Of a DNA stretch of 64,000 nt, positions 47,148-56,419 are shown in pieces. The number at the start of each line of letters is the position of its first letter. Positions within the stretch are counted from its first letter, which is position 1. The notes under the pieces were generated by a model. It searched no databases, was not told where the DNA came from, and was given only the letters and a program-made list of their open reading frames with translations. The translations under genes were made by a program, and so were the position numbers. The stretch spans positions 7,355,501 through 7,419,500 of the forward strand of contig NZ_CP121648.1 in NCBI RefSeq assembly GCF_029714205.1. Direction: 5' to 3'. Source of the stretch: Methylobacterium sp. CB376. Lineage in GTDB: Bacteria; Pseudomonadota; Alphaproteobacteria; Rhizobiales; Beijerinckiaceae.

Positions 47148-48596
47148 TCAGAGCGACGCGCCCGTGCTGCGCGTGACGGGCGGCGGGGCCCAGGAGCCGT
47201 TCAGCACCGCGTGCTTCGGCCAGTAGGTTCGCATCATCAGCACGAACGGTCCTTTCGGCGCCGGCAGCCAGTTCGACTCGTGCTGGGATCCGGGGCTCTC
47301 GTTCTGGATGAACAGGTCGACCGAGCCGTCCGCGTTGGCCTTGAGGTCGTTGCGCGGGCTGACGGTGTAGCGGTTGATCGAGTTCTCGACGAAGAAGTAG
47401 TCCGCGTCGTACATTGTCAGCGACCAGAACCCGTCGACCGGCGGCAATTCGCCGGCCGGGAAGCGCATCACGTATTTCGAGGCGCCATCCAGCCGCCGGC
47501 CTGCAGCATCGACTGTCGTCAGCGGGTAGACCGCGTCCTGCGGCAGGTTGCAGCCGAGCCCGACCGCCGTCACTAACGCGCGCTGCAGGTAGTCCTTGCC
47601 ATAGTCGCCGCCGTTGGTCGTGAAGGTCCAACCGTTGACGTGCTGGCCCGTCGTCTTCAGGTGCCCCATGATGCGAGGGATGGCTTCCTTTGGCGCCCTC
47701 TCAATCGCTTCTCGGACGGCAGACGACTGGCTTGCCGGATCAAAGGGCCGACCAGGCACAATGCCGAGCGAGGCCATCTTGGCGACCGGAACCCCGTCCG
47801 CGAGCGCCGGCGGGTTGTCCTCCATCAGGGCAGCCAGTAGGTTGAAGTAGGTCGCCGCGTCCATGCGGTTGACCTGCTCGCGCACAGCCGTCTTGGTGTC
47901 GACGCTCGGATCAACCCGGCCGGCAGGAGGCGTGTAGGGCTTCCCGATCATGTTCGCGGGAACGAGCTTGTACTGATCCTGCAGCGCGTGCACGGCCTTG
48001 TAGTCCTCCGGCGTGCCCGTGCAGTAGGTCCGACCGAGGATCCAGATCAGGCTGGTGGGGGCCAGGATGAGCTTGGCGCCGGACGGTACGTCGCCGCTCC
48101 AGCTGGGTCCGGCAATGAAGTAGGTCTGCGGGCCGGTGCCCGTCGTGCGCTTGCCCGGCACCGCGAAGACGTTCGTCCAGGCGCTCAGCATCGGCATGAG
48201 GAAGTAGCGCCCGTCCTCGTCCGGAATGCTGAGGAGGTAAGGCTCCTTTCCGACATCAACGAAGGCACTGGAGTAGAGCGTGTCCGCGTTGGGAGCGGTG
48301 ACGGCCCGAAACTTGGCATCTGGGTACTCCCGCAGGTTGGCGAACTGGCCCATGGGGGCGTTCTTGCCTTCGGGCGCAGCCACGTTGGTCAGGACACGCC
48401 GAGTCATTTCCATGGTGACGAGCGGGTAGCCGTAGATGTAGGCGTCCGTCGCCAGCTCGAGCGGGTCCGCCGCGGCGGACTTGCCGATGAGGAGAGCGTC
48501 CTGAGCCGAAGTCTGCGCCCAGGCGCGCGGCAGGGCCGGTCCGGCGAACGGCGCTATGGCGGCCCCGGCAGTGAAGATCCGTCTGGTGACAGGCAT
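47148..48596 (-). CDS. Secreted DUF1254/DUF1214 domain protein
   Basis: A 482-residue protein. Signal peptide RRIFTAGAAIAPFAGPALPR with a twin-Arg (Tat-like) start. An N-terminal DUF1254 domain (ATDAYIYGYPLVTMEMTRRV, NADTLYSSAFVDVGKEPYLL, GRTYCTGTPEDYKAV) and a C-terminal DUF1214 domain (GFWSLTMYDADYFFVENSIN, PKGPFVLMMRTYWPKHAVLN). Function unknown, but these proteins frequently accompany catabolic and sulfatase-like gene sets. Convergent with the channel gene. ATG 48596 follows GAGGAAG on the coding strand. Confidence 0.88.
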   Translation of the reverse strand: MPVTRRIFTAGAAIAPFAGPALPRAWAQTSAQDALLIGKSAAADPLELATDAYIYGYPLVTMEMTRRVLTNVAAPEGKNAPMGQFANLREYPDAKFRAVTAPNADTLYSSAFVDVGKEPYLLSIPDEDGRYFLMPMLSAWTNVFAVPGKRTTGTGPQTYFIAGPSWSGDVPSGAKLILAPTSLIWILGRTYCTGTPEDYKAVHALQDQYKLVPANMIGKPYTPPAGRVDPSVDTKTAVREQVNRMDAATYFNLLAALMEDNPPALADGVPVAKMASLGIVPGRPFDPASQSSAVREAIERAPKEAIPRIMGHLKTTGQHVNGWTFTTNGGDYGKDYLQRALVTAVGLGCNLPQDAVYPLTTVDAAGRRLDGASKYVMRFPAGELPPVDGFWSLTMYDADYFFVENSINRYTVSPRNDLKANADGSVDLFIQNESPGSQHESNWLPAPKGPFVLMMRTYWPKHAVLNGSWAPPPVTRSTGASL

Positions 48597-49391
48597 GGTC
48601 GCTTCCTCGTGAAAGACCTGGGTGGATCCGGGCTGGTTCAGGAAGATCACCGATCCGTCGCGCCCGCCGACGGGCTGCCGCGCGCCGGTCGCGTCGCCTC
48701 ACAGACGATCGATCACCGTGTTCGCTCGCGTGATGTCGAACCGCGTCATCGCGATCTCCTGCATGACGTCGGGAAGCGGCTCACACCCAAGATCGCAGGC
48801 GCACGCGACTACCCCTCCCCATGCCGCAGAAGGGGATTGTGGTTGGTCTGGCATGCTGCGGTATGCGCAGCTTGATCCGAGGGGACTCAGTCCACGCACC
48901 TCGACAACGAGCAGCGGCCCGGCGCAAGAGCCGCACGGTCCAGATGATCAAGATCCAGGACGCTATCAGCTACGCGCGGAGAGCCGCGCGCTTGTCCAGA
49001 AGCGGGGAACGCAGACGAGGACGCGTGCCGGAGGTCTACTCCCCACCGAAACGCACCCTGCTGCAGGCTTCTCCCGAGAGCCGGAGGCTCTGGTTCCATA
49101 CGCCGCGCTTACGCGAACGGGCTGCCTGCGTGTGCGAAGGGCGGTACAGCCCTAACCCAGCCGCTCGCAACCTGGGAACGTGCTGGTCTGCCTGCATGGC
49201 GATCAATCAGGCTGGAGCATACACGGTCGGGATGCTTGAGGATGTTCGTCTATTGGCCATGCATGAAATGCAGGCATGCTGTCCAGAATTCACACTTTCA
49301 TGTTGTTGCAATGCAGCATAAACAACATCCGTGAGGCCGCGATGGCGTCGTGGCCTCGCAGCCCTCCATGGGCGTTTCCTCCCTAGACTTC
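48597..49391. other. Long intergenic region with an AACAACAT palindrome
   Basis: About 800 bp without a supported gene. ATGTTGTT at 49300-49307 and AACAACAT at 49321-49328 form a perfect 8-bp inverted repeat with a 13-base spacer in an AT-rich patch, possibly an operator or small hairpin for the small genes to the right. A 16-codon minus frame with a good ribosome site near 48750 is too short to call. Confidence 0.4.
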
Positions 49392-49419
49392 AGGCCGCCC
49401 TATGTGGGCGGCCTCTTTT
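49392..49419 (+). terminator. Rho-independent terminator
   Basis: Perfect 9-bp stem (AGGCCGCCC paired with GGGCGGCCT) with a 5-base loop, followed by CTTTTC. On the plus strand, before the small zinc-ribbon gene. Confidence 0.75.
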
Positions 49420-49455
49420 CTAGAACACCAAAGCACAATTACCGTCTGGCTTCAA

Positions 49456-49677
49456 ATGGCAGCGCTACCAGTCAGTTCTGCCTATCAGGCCGTTACGTTC
49501 AAGGGTCGTGGCCAAGGCTCCTCCCTGGGCGGCCGGATCCTCTTGCACGTCTGCCCCCTCTGCTCACAGCGCAATGCGCCGGTAGCGGAGCAGAACGGTC
49601 AGTGTGCTTGGTGCGCCTACATCCCGGATCCGGCCGACGTCGAGCTGGTCCCGCCAAGTTCACCGGCTTCTCGGTGA
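49456..49677 (+). CDS. Small zinc-ribbon protein
   Basis: A 73-residue protein from ATG 49456: AYQAVTFKGRGQGSSLGGRI then a treble-clef-like CxxC pair set HVCPLCSQRNAPVAEQNGQC, CAWCAY. Four cysteines in CPLC and CAWC fit one zinc. No domain name known. It is followed by another small gene 43 bp downstream. Confidence 0.6.
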   Translation: MAALPVSSAYQAVTFKGRGQGSSLGGRILLHVCPLCSQRNAPVAEQNGQCAWCAYIPDPADVELVPPSSPASR

Positions 49678-49720
49678 CCTCATAAAGTCGCCTCTGCCCC
49701 AGCCGCTCCAGAGCCAACCG

Positions 49721-50002
49721 ATGTCGCCATCTGCACACTGCCAACCCGTGTTGCTGAACACCGCCAGCCCCGATCACCAGGGTTGCCTCCTCTTCGTGGA
49801 CGAGCGGCTGGTCGCGGTGGTGACCCGCCTCAAGGAGGGTGAAGGCAGGCAGCCTGAGCACCGGGGTCGCTGGTTTCTGGAGGCCGGCTTCGGCCCGTGC
49901 CAACGCGGGGCCGACGCTCCGTGCTTTGCATCGTGTGACGAGGCCCTGAGCTGGGCGCGTCAGCAGGTGGAGCAGCGCGTCCGCAAGGCGCTACTCCAGT
50001 AG
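49721..50002 (+). CDS. Small conserved hypothetical protein
   Basis: A 93-residue protein starting MSPSAHCQPVLLNTASPDHQ. The fold seems beta-rich: GCLLFVDERLVAVVTRLKEG, GRWFLEAGFGPC, then a helix DEALSWARQQVEQRV. Similar short proteins seem common in Methylobacteriaceae from memory. Function unknown. Confidence 0.6.
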   Translation: MSPSAHCQPVLLNTASPDHQGCLLFVDERLVAVVTRLKEGEGRQPEHRGRWFLEAGFGPCQRGADAPCFASCDEALSWARQQVEQRVRKALLQ

Positions 50003-50249
50003 GGCGCTGGGACGAGCCGGGGTCCGTCCGGCGTTCCTGGCCCATAATCGCCACGGTTCCGTCCGGACCTTGCTTTTGGGCGAGTTAGGCGAACGGCCTT
50101 AGGCGACGCGACGTTGGCCCCTGGCGGGGCGAATGGCTGTAGCTGGTAGATGTTCCCCCACGGGCCGCGGGCAGGTGCTGGGCCGCCATCCACTTATCAC
50201 GTGGGCGGGCAGAACGCGCCGCGACGGATCAGGGCTCTGAGACGACGAG
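50003..50249. other. Intergenic region, nothing recognised
   Basis: GC-rich sequence after the small hypothetical gene with no supported gene; followed by a terminator hairpin. Confidence 0.35.
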
Positions 50250-50279
50250 GCCCGCCCGGTAGGCCGCCGGGCGGGCTTT
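50250..50279 (+). terminator. Strong GC hairpin with T tail
   Basis: GCCCGCCCGG at 50250-50259 pairs with CCGGGCGGGC at 50267-50276, 7-base loop, then TTT. Likely terminator for the small gene upstream. Confidence 0.7.
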
Positions 50280-50471
50280 GACGCGAGACGGATGGCGGGT
50301 TGCCACTGGGTTAACGGTGGCCCGAAATGGTTAACGACCGATCGCATAGCACCCTGGCCCGGGTGGCCCTTCACGTTCGGCTAAGCGGACGCTCGCGGCC
50401 CGTTGCATGACGGCCACGCATGAGCTTCCGGCCCTGCCGCGCCCCGCTTCCGCGAATCCTGACCCGCACCT

Positions 50472-50620
50472 CTAGGTGGCGCTGACGGCCCTGCGACCCT
50501 GCCCCCCGGCAGCCCGACCCGGGTTCTGCTGCCCTGGATTTACAGGTCTATCCCTATCAGTAAGCGTGTCCTGCACAGATCTGCACCCACCCCCCACGAG
50601 CGAGGCGGCAGACCTGCGGG
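50472..50620 (-). pseudogene. HTH-domain gene, 3' fragment (left of IS256)
   Basis: Reads SAASLVGGGCRSVQDTLTDR to the stop at 50472. It joins in frame, across the IS256 insertion and one copy of the 8-bp target repeat, to the 5' fragment at 52049-52303. Such a Gly-Gly-Cys segment is found near the C-terminus of island-type helix-turn-helix proteins as I recall them. Dead because of the IS and an upstream TAG. Confidence 0.7.
50613..50620. repeat. IS256 target-site duplication, left copy
   Basis: CCTGCGGG flanks the IS256 element here and at 52049-52056. Removing the element and one copy restores an open frame in the disrupted gene. Confidence 0.85.
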
Positions 50621-52048
50621 GGTCGTGTCCCTGGTGGTGGTGTAGCTCGACGGGAGCGAGAGAGCCCGCCTGCGCGCCCTCCACAGCGCCGAAGCAGGCG
50701 GGATCTCTCGCGGGGTGGTCATCGGCGGTTGCCGGGTAGGGTCGGGGTGCGAGCACCAACCTCGAACCCGAGAGACCTCCGATGACCGACGAGATGATGA
50801 GCCTGCGCGGGCTGCTGGAGAAGAGCGCCGACGCCGACCTGCTGCGCGAGATGATCGGCTTTGCGGCCGAGCGGCTGATGGAACTGGAGGTGGGCGGCCT
50901 GACCGGGGCGGCCCACGGCGAGAAGAGCGCCGAGCGGCTGGTCCAGCGCAACGGCTATCGTGACCGGGATTGGCAGACGCGGGCCGGCACGGTCGAGCTG
51001 CGCATCCCCAAGCTGCGCAAGGGCTCGTACTTCCCGGCTTTCCTGGAGCCGCGCCGGATGGCCGAGAAGGCACTCACGGCGGTGATCCAGGAGGCCTACA
51101 TCCAGGGCATCTCGACCCGCTCGGTGGATGACCTCGTCCAAGCCATGGGCGGCACGGGCGTGTCCAAGAGCCAGGTCAGCCGGCTCTGCCAGGAGATCGA
51201 CGAGCGCGTGGGCGCGTTCCTCGACCGGCCGCTCGAGGGCGAGTGGTCCTATCTCTGGATCGATGCGACCTCCGTGAAGGTGCGCCAAGCCGGGCGCATC
51301 GTCTCCGTCGCCGTGATCGTGGCGGTCGGTGTGAACAGCGACGGCCGCAGGGAAGCGCTCGGCATGGACATTGGCCCCTCCGAGGCTGAGACGTTCTGGA
51401 CCGGGTTCCTGCGCAAGCTGGCGCGCCGCGGCCTGCGCGGTGTGAAGCTGGTGATTTCGGACGCCCACACGGGCCTCAAGGCGTCGGTCGCCAAGGTGAT
51501 GAACGCGACTTGGCAGCGGTGCCGCGTCCACTTCATGAGGACCGTGCTCGCCCACGCTGGCCGCAGCGGGCGGCGCGTCGTGTCCGCCTTCATCGCCACC
51601 GCCTTCGCCCAGGACGACGCGGAGGCCGCCCGTCAGCAATGGCGACGCGTGGCCGACCAACTCCGACCCAAGGTGCCCAAGCTCGCAGCCCTGATGCATG
51701 AGGCGGAACCCGACGTGCTGGCCTACATGGGCTTCCCGGCCGCCCACCGGGTCAAGCTTCACAGCACGAACCCGCTGGAGCGCCTCAACGGCGAGATCAA
51801 GCGGCGCACCGAGGTGGTCGGCATCTTCCCCAATGAGGCGGCCATCACCCGCTTGGTCGGCGCGCTCCTGCTCGAACAGAACGACGAGTGGGCCGTCCAG
51901 CGCGCCCGCTACCTGACCCTGGAAAGCATCGCCCCGATCAGCGATGATCCTCTTGTCAGCCTGCCCACCCTGGCAGCCTGATCGTCCCGGCCCCGCCCGG
52001 TGACTGTGGTGGCCACGCCGCAGCTACACCACGCCTGGGGACACGACC
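50621..52048 (+). mobile_element. IS256-family insertion sequence with 8-bp target duplication
   Basis: 1428 bp. Inverted ends starting GGTCGTGTCCC at 50621 and mirrored before 52048, about 26 of 29 positions matching. The target repeat CCTGCGGG is at 50613-50620 and 52049-52056, length typical of IS256. Carries one intact transposase. Recent insertion, since the repeats are perfect. Confidence 0.92.
50782..51981 (+). CDS. IS256-family transposase (mutator type)
   Basis: A 399-residue transposase of the mutator class. Motifs: [60 protein letters not shown], then the first catalytic Asp in [13 protein letters not shown], second Asp in [12 protein letters not shown], and the Glu in [20 protein letters not shown]. 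All intact. ATG 50782 begins [15 protein letters not shown]. Confidence 0.95.
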   Translation: MTDEMMSLRGLLEKSADADLLREMIGFAAERLMELEVGGLTGAAHGEKSAERLVQRNGYRDRDWQTRAGTVELRIPKLRKGSYFPAFLEPRRMAEKALTAVIQEAYIQGISTRSVDDLVQAMGGTGVSKSQVSRLCQEIDERVGAFLDRPLEGEWSYLWIDATSVKVRQAGRIVSVAVIVAVGVNSDGRREALGMDIGPSEAETFWTGFLRKLARRGLRGVKLVISDAHTGLKASVAKVMNATWQRCRVHFMRTVLAHAGRSGRRVVSAFIATAFAQDDAEAARQQWRRVADQLRPKVPKLAALMHEAEPDVLAYMGFPAAHRVKLHSTNPLERLNGEIKRRTEVVGIFPNEAAITRLVGALLLEQNDEWAVQRARYLTLESIAPISDDPLVSLPTLAA

Positions 52049-52303
52049 CCTGCGGGCGCCCTGGTTGAGGGGCCATCGGGGCGTCGGGGCAGGTGTCTGC
52101 CGGCCCTCGGCGAGGCGCAGCCAGGAGCACCACTCCTCGGACACGAGGCGCACCACGTTCGTGTCATTCCGCCAGCCGGTGATGGCGCGCCCCTAGACGG
52201 TCACCAAGCCGAGGTGGGCAGCCTCGCGCAGGGCGTTCCTCACCAGGGTCTCGCACGCCCCCGCGAGCGCCGCGATGTGGCCCACGGCCAAGCGGCAGTC
52301 CCC
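52049..52303 (-). pseudogene. HTH-domain gene, 5' fragment (right of IS256)
   Basis: Reads AVGHIAALAGACETLVRNAL, a helix-turn-helix, then LREAAHLGLVTV, then TAG at 52193-52195, then in the same frame GRAITGWRNDTNVVRLVSEE and WCSWLRLAEGRQT. It is continuous in frame with the fragment at 50472-50620. Its N-terminus is cut off at the IS66 junction near 52303-52313. Three independent lesions: loss of the start, the TAG and IS256. Confidence 0.7.
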
Positions 52304-52312
52304 ACGCCGGCA

Positions 52313-52560
52313 GCACACCGTGGAAGCGGGCGAGGTGCGCAATGGGCCGCCTGGCCGTGCGATCGGCCGCGTAGACGTAGGCCACCCCGGGCGGGTCGAG
52401 CCCGCCCCAGGGCCGGTCGACAAGGGTATGCGCCCAAAGCTGGCCCGTCTTCGTGCGACCGCGTCTGGGATCGAGCACCGGCGCGGTGGTCTTGTCCGCG
52501 AACAGCTTGCCCGAGGCCCTCAGCTGCTCCAGCAGCCGCGCGTGCACCGGGCGGAGCAGG
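52313..52560 (-). pseudogene. IS66-family transposase fragment
   Basis: About 80 residues: LFADKTTAPVLDPRRGRTKT, GQLWAHTLVDRPWGGLDPPG, VAYVYAADRTARRPIAHLAR, FHGVL. This is the central DDE_Tnp_IS66 domain, with the first acidic residue region altered (ADKT where the family has ADET), and both ends missing. It abuts the right attachment site. Confidence 0.8.
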
Positions 52561-52563
52561 AGT

Positions 52564-52652
<89 letters not shown>

Positions 52653-52686
52653 GCCCGCCCCGGTTACCCCGGCGCCGGGGCGCAGA

Positions 52687-53907
52687 TCAAGCGCCGGTCG
52701 GCTCGGCCGGCCTCCAGCCGTACAGCCAGGCGTAGCGCTCGGTCATGCGGGCGGGGCCGAGCCGGGCCATCACGGCGTCGCGCGCCGCCGCCACCAGCCC
52801 GCCCGCGTGGTAGACGCGCCCGTTGCGGCGCGCCTGATGCTGAACCTGGCGCGCCCGCGGGCGGCGCGCGGCCGCGTAGGCCGCGAGGGCCTGCGGCACC
52901 GGGGCGCCCGCCAAGCAGGCGGCGAGCACGGCCGCGTCCTCGATCGCCAGCGCCGCCCCCTGGGCCAGGAAGGGCAGCACCGGATGGGCCGCGTCGCCGA
53001 GGAGCGCGAGCCGCCCGCGGGCCATCGGCCGGGCCGCCGGCCGGTCCGCCAGGGTCCAGACCAGCCAGTCCCGCGGCTGCGCCAGCAGCTCGGCGAGCGG
53101 GGCCGCGGCGTCCGCGAACCCCGCGCGCAGCCGGGCCGGATCGCCCGGCGCGCTCCAATCCGCCTCGTCGCGCCGGTCCGGCAGGACCGCCACGACGTTG
53201 ATCCGCTCGCCGCCGGCGATCGGGTAATGCACCACGTGCCGGCCGCGGCCGAGCCAGAGGCCGGTCTCGTCCCCCTGCAGGGCGCCCGGCGCTTGGCCGC
53301 GCGGCAGCGTCGCGCGCCAGGCCGCCGCCCCGACCGGCCGCAGCGCGCCGCCGTCGAGGCGCGCCCGCAGGGCCGAGCGGATCCCGTCCGCCGCGACGAC
53401 GAGGTCGGCCTCGAGGGTCTCGGCCCGGCCGCCCGCGCTCTCCACCGTCAGGCTCGCGCCCGAGGCCGTCTCGCGGAACCCCGTCGCGGCGCGCCCGACG
53501 AGGAGCCGGATGCCGGGCCGGCCGCGCACCGCGTCGAGCAGGATCGTCTGCAGGTCCGCCCGGTGGATCACCAGGTAGGGCGCCCCGAAGCGCTCGCGCA
53601 TTGCCGCGCCGAGCGCGACCTCGCCGATCGTCCGCCCGCTCGCCAGGCCGCGGATCCGCACCCGGGCGGGCTCGCCCGCCACCCGGCGCAGGGCCGGCCC
53701 GAGGCCGAGATCGGTCAGGAGCCGGCTCGCATTGGGCGAGAGCTGCAGCCCCGCCCCGACCTCGCTGAAGGCGGTGCGGCGCTCGACGAGGGTGACCGTG
53801 TGGCCGCGCGCCGCGAGCGCCAGGGCGGCGGTCAGCCCGCCGATCCCCGCCCCGGCGATCGCGATCCGGAGGCCCGGCCCGTCCGGGAGCGGCTTATTCG
53901 GCGGCAA
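52687..53907 (-). CDS. FAD-dependent aromatic hydroxylase (salicylate hydroxylase-like)
   Basis: A 406-residue flavin monooxygenase. N-terminal dinucleotide fold IAIAGAGIGGLTAALALAAR, FAD-contact motif near ADLVVAADGIRSALRAR (DG motif), and GDAAHPVLPFLAQGAALAIE (GD motif) near 300. These define the group including UbiH-like and salicylate 1-hydroxylases. Substrate unknown. It overlaps the upstream zinc-finger gene by 14 bases, so the two are coupled. Confidence 0.9.
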   Translation of the reverse strand: MPPNKPLPDGPGLRIAIAGAGIGGLTAALALAARGHTVTLVERRTAFSEVGAGLQLSPNASRLLTDLGLGPALRRVAGEPARVRIRGLASGRTIGEVALGAAMRERFGAPYLVIHRADLQTILLDAVRGRPGIRLLVGRAATGFRETASGASLTVESAGGRAETLEADLVVAADGIRSALRARLDGGALRPVGAAAWRATLPRGQAPGALQGDETGLWLGRGRHVVHYPIAGGERINVVAVLPDRRDEADWSAPGDPARLRAGFADAAAPLAELLAQPRDWLVWTLADRPAARPMARGRLALLGDAAHPVLPFLAQGAALAIEDAAVLAACLAGAPVPQALAAYAAARRPRARQVQHQARRNGRVYHAGGLVAAARDAVMARLGPARMTERYAWLYGWRPAEPTGA

Positions 53908-54151
53908 GGCGGGCGCGATCGTCCCAGACCGCCGAGGCCGGGTCGGCCGTGCCCGGCTTCAGGTCGCCGCGGTAGCGGTACAGCGTCGAGCAGTACTGGC
54001 AGATGATCTCGCTCTCCGCCCCCATGTCGAGGAACACGTGCGGGTGGTCGAAGGGCGGCAGCGCCCCGATGCACATGAACTCCTTCGAACCGACGTGGAT
54101 GACGCGGGCGCCGTCCTGGTTGTGGAAGTGGGGTACGGCCTTGTCTGCCAT
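53894..54151 (-). CDS. zf-CHCC zinc-finger protein (NDUFS6-like)
   Basis: An 85-residue protein with a CHCC zinc finger: FMCIGALPPFDHPHVFLDMG, then EIICQYCSTLYRY. The Cys-His-Cys-Cys set resembles the mitochondrial complex I accessory subunit NDUFS6, whose alphaproteobacterial relatives are widespread. Starts MADKAVPHFHNQDGA. Upstream and overlapping with the FAD hydroxylase. Confidence 0.9.
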   Translation of the reverse strand: MADKAVPHFHNQDGARVIHVGSKEFMCIGALPPFDHPHVFLDMGAESEIICQYCSTLYRYRGDLKPGTADPASAVWDDRARLAAE

Positions 54152-54303
54152 CGCGGGGATCCTGCCTGGAGCTTGGCTCTCGGCGTCCCTCTAGCCCCTC
54201 CCGCCCGGGGCGCCTAGGGGGCGGCGCGTCGCCGGTCCTGCTTTCGACACGATCCCCTGCGACGGCTCCGCCATCGACAGGCGCGAGGACGAGGGGGACC
54301 CGC

Positions 54304-54603
54304 ATGAGGCGCTGGATCATCGCGGGGGCCGCCGCGGCCGCGCTCCTGGTGCCGCGGCCGGGCCTCGCCCAGAGCAGCACGGCGATCGGGGCCGGCGCCG
54401 GGGTCGTGGCCGGGGCCGTCGTGGCCGGGCCGATCGGCGCCGTGGTCGGCGGGCTGGTGGGCGCCGCCTGGGGCGAGACCGCCAAGCCCCGCCGGCACCT
54501 GCGCCGCCGCGCCGCGCGGGTGCGGACGGCGCGGCCCGCGCGGGCCGCCCCGCCGGCCCGGGTCGCCCGGGCCGCGCCGGCGCCCTGGGTCGATCCCCGC
54601 TGA
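54304..54603 (+). CDS. Small glycine-zipper envelope protein
   Basis: A 99-residue protein: signal peptide (WIIAGAAAAALLVPRPGLAQ), then a glycine-zipper membrane stretch AGVVAGAVVAGPIGAVVGGL (residues about 33-52), then a basic Arg/Ala/Pro-rich tail. GAGGACGAGGGGG lies upstream of ATG 54304. Function unknown, probably outer-membrane associated. Confidence 0.7.
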   Translation: MRRWIIAGAAAAALLVPRPGLAQSSTAIGAGAGVVAGAVVAGPIGAVVGGLVGAAWGETAKPRRHLRRRAARVRTARPARAAPPARVARAAPAPWVDPR

Positions 54604-54746
54604 GCGCGGGCCCGCGGCGCGGGGCGCCGCGCGCGGGGGAGACATGCGGCGGTGCGCGCCGCGGCGCGCTTGGCTTCCGTGCCGGAAGAGCCTACATCCA
54701 CCGCACGCCCGCAGCCCGCGCACCCCGTCAAGCCGGATCCGGTTCC

Positions 54747-55571
54747 ATGAGTCGTGACGAGCAGAGGACGGCCGAGACCGGCCGCCGCCAGGAGCCGCCG
54801 ATCCACGGGGCGGAGGCCTTCGAGGCAATGCGCAAGGCCGGCCGGCTCACCGCCGAGGCCCTCGACCTGCTCATGGAGGCGGTGGCGCCCGGCGTCACCA
54901 CCGAGGCCCTCGACCAACTCGCCTACACCTTCGCGATGGACCACGGCGCCTATCCGGCCTCGCTGTTCTACCGCGGCTACCCGAAATCGATCTGCACCTC
55001 GATCAACCACGTCGTCTGCCACGGCATCCCGAACGACAAGCCCCTGCGCGAGGGCGACATCGTCAACCTCGACATCTGCCTGATCGTCGACGGCTGGCAC
55101 GGCGATTCCAGCCGCATGGCCTATGTGGGCGAGGTGCCGCGGCGGGCCGCGCGCCTGTGCGAGATCACCCACGAGGCGATGATGCGCGGCATCGCGGCGA
55201 TCAAGCCCGGCGCCACCACCAACGACATCGGCGCGGCGATCCAGGCCTACGCGGAGGCCGAGCGCTGCTCGGTGGTGCGCGACTTCTGCGGCCACGGCCT
55301 CGGGCGCAGCTACCACGACGCGCCGACCATCCTGCACTACGTCGAGCCGAGCTACAGCGTGGTGCTGCGCCCCGGCCAGTTCTTCACCGTCGAGCCGATG
55401 ATCAATCTCGGCCGGCCCCACGTGAAGGTGCTCTCCGACGGCTGGACCGCCGTCACCCGCGACCGCTCGCTCTCGGCCCAGTTCGAGCACACGGTGGCGG
55501 TGACGGAGACGGGGGTCGAGATCTTCACCCTGTCGCCCAAGGGCCTCGACCTGCCGCGCCCGCCCGCCTGA
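54747..55571 (+). CDS. map: Methionine aminopeptidase, type I
   Basis: A 274-residue metalloprotease that removes the initiator Met. Metal ligands in the expected places: Asp in [18 protein letters not shown] (two Asp), His in [16 protein letters not shown], Glu in [11 protein letters not shown] and Glu in [12 protein letters not shown]. Also the N-terminal [10 protein letters not shown] helix. No N-terminal zinc-finger extension, so type I. ATG 54747; followed nine bases later by radC. Confidence 0.96.
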   Translation: MSRDEQRTAETGRRQEPPIHGAEAFEAMRKAGRLTAEALDLLMEAVAPGVTTEALDQLAYTFAMDHGAYPASLFYRGYPKSICTSINHVVCHGIPNDKPLREGDIVNLDICLIVDGWHGDSSRMAYVGEVPRRAARLCEITHEAMMRGIAAIKPGATTNDIGAAIQAYAEAERCSVVRDFCGHGLGRSYHDAPTILHYVEPSYSVVLRPGQFFTVEPMINLGRPHVKVLSDGWTAVTRDRSLSAQFEHTVAVTETGVEIFTLSPKGLDLPRPPA

Positions 55572-55579
55572 GCGGGGCC

Positions 55580-56323
55580 ATGCGCCGCGGCAGGCCGCCG
55601 GAGCGGCCAGGCAGGCCGCCGGAGCGGCCCGGGGGCCTGGCAGAGGCTCCCGGCGAGGCGCCCCACTACCACGGGCACCGCGAGCGGCTGCGGGCGCGCT
55701 TCGCGCAGGGCGACACGCTGCCCGACTACGAGTTCCTCGAACTCGTCCTGTTCCGCTCGATCCCGCGCCGCGACGTCAAGCCGATCGCCAAGGCGCTGAT
55801 CGCCCGCTTCGGCAGCTTCGCCGAGGTGATCACCGCCCCGGCCGAGCGCCTCGCCGAGATCGACGGCATCGGGCCCGCGGTCGTCGCGGATCTCAAGATC
55901 CTGGAGGCGGCGGGACGGCGGCTCGCCCGCGGCGCCGTCGCCGACCGCCCGCTCCTCTCCTCCTGGAGCGCGGTCCTCGACTATTGCCGGGCCGCCATGG
56001 CCTTCGCGCCGCGCGAGGAGTTCCGCATCCTCTTCCTCGACAAGCGCAACCGCCTGATCGCCGACGAGGTGCAGGGGCGCGGCACCGTCGACCACACCCC
56101 GGTCTATCCCCGCGAGGTGGTCCGCCGCGCCCTCGAACTCTCCGCCACCGCCCTCATCCTGGTGCACAACCACCCCTCGGGCGACCCGAGCCCGTCGCAG
56201 GCGGACATCCGCATGACCCGGGACATCGTGGGGGCCGCCGAACCCCTCGGCATCGTCGTGCACGACCACATCATCGTCGGGCGGGACGGCCACGCGAGCT
56301 TCAAGGGCCTCAAGCTGATCTGA
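55580..56323 (+). CDS. radC: RadC-family JAMM protein
   Basis: A 247-residue RadC homologue. N-terminal HhH-like region ([20 protein letters not shown]) and C-terminal JAB/MPN domain with metal motif [17 protein letters not shown] and [15 protein letters not shown]. RadC's DNA-repair role is disputed. The first ~20 residues contain a duplicated RPPERPG unit from a direct DNA repeat. ATG 55580 lies nine bases after the map stop, so they may share a transcript. Confidence 0.93.
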   Translation: MRRGRPPERPGRPPERPGGLAEAPGEAPHYHGHRERLRARFAQGDTLPDYEFLELVLFRSIPRRDVKPIAKALIARFGSFAEVITAPAERLAEIDGIGPAVVADLKILEAAGRRLARGAVADRPLLSSWSAVLDYCRAAMAFAPREEFRILFLDKRNRLIADEVQGRGTVDHTPVYPREVVRRALELSATALILVHNHPSGDPSPSQADIRMTRDIVGAAEPLGIVVHDHIIVGRDGHASFKGLKLI

Positions 56324-56355
56324 CGGCGCGGCCCGGCCGGTCCCGACGGGTCACG

Positions 56356-56419
56356 GGGCCGGACTTGCCTAGGGCCGGACTTGCCCAGGGCCGGACTTGC
56401 CTATGACCGGACCTGCCCA
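56356..56419. repeat. Four 16-bp tandem repeats downstream of radC
   Basis: Four back-to-back 16-bp units of GGGCCGGACTTGCC(T/C)A, the fourth diverged (TGACCGG...). They lie 32 bp after the radC stop. Such minisatellites can vary in copy number; a regulatory or terminator role is only speculative. Confidence 0.8.

Noticed and set aside
48699..48899. 66-codon minus-strand frame, with a short tail MTRFDITRANTVIDRL and a good ribosome site
   Set aside because: The 16-residue reading is too short to support, and the longer one has no relatives.
50099..50374. 91-codon minus-strand frame
   Set aside because: It overlaps the hairpin terminator and has no recognisable protein character.
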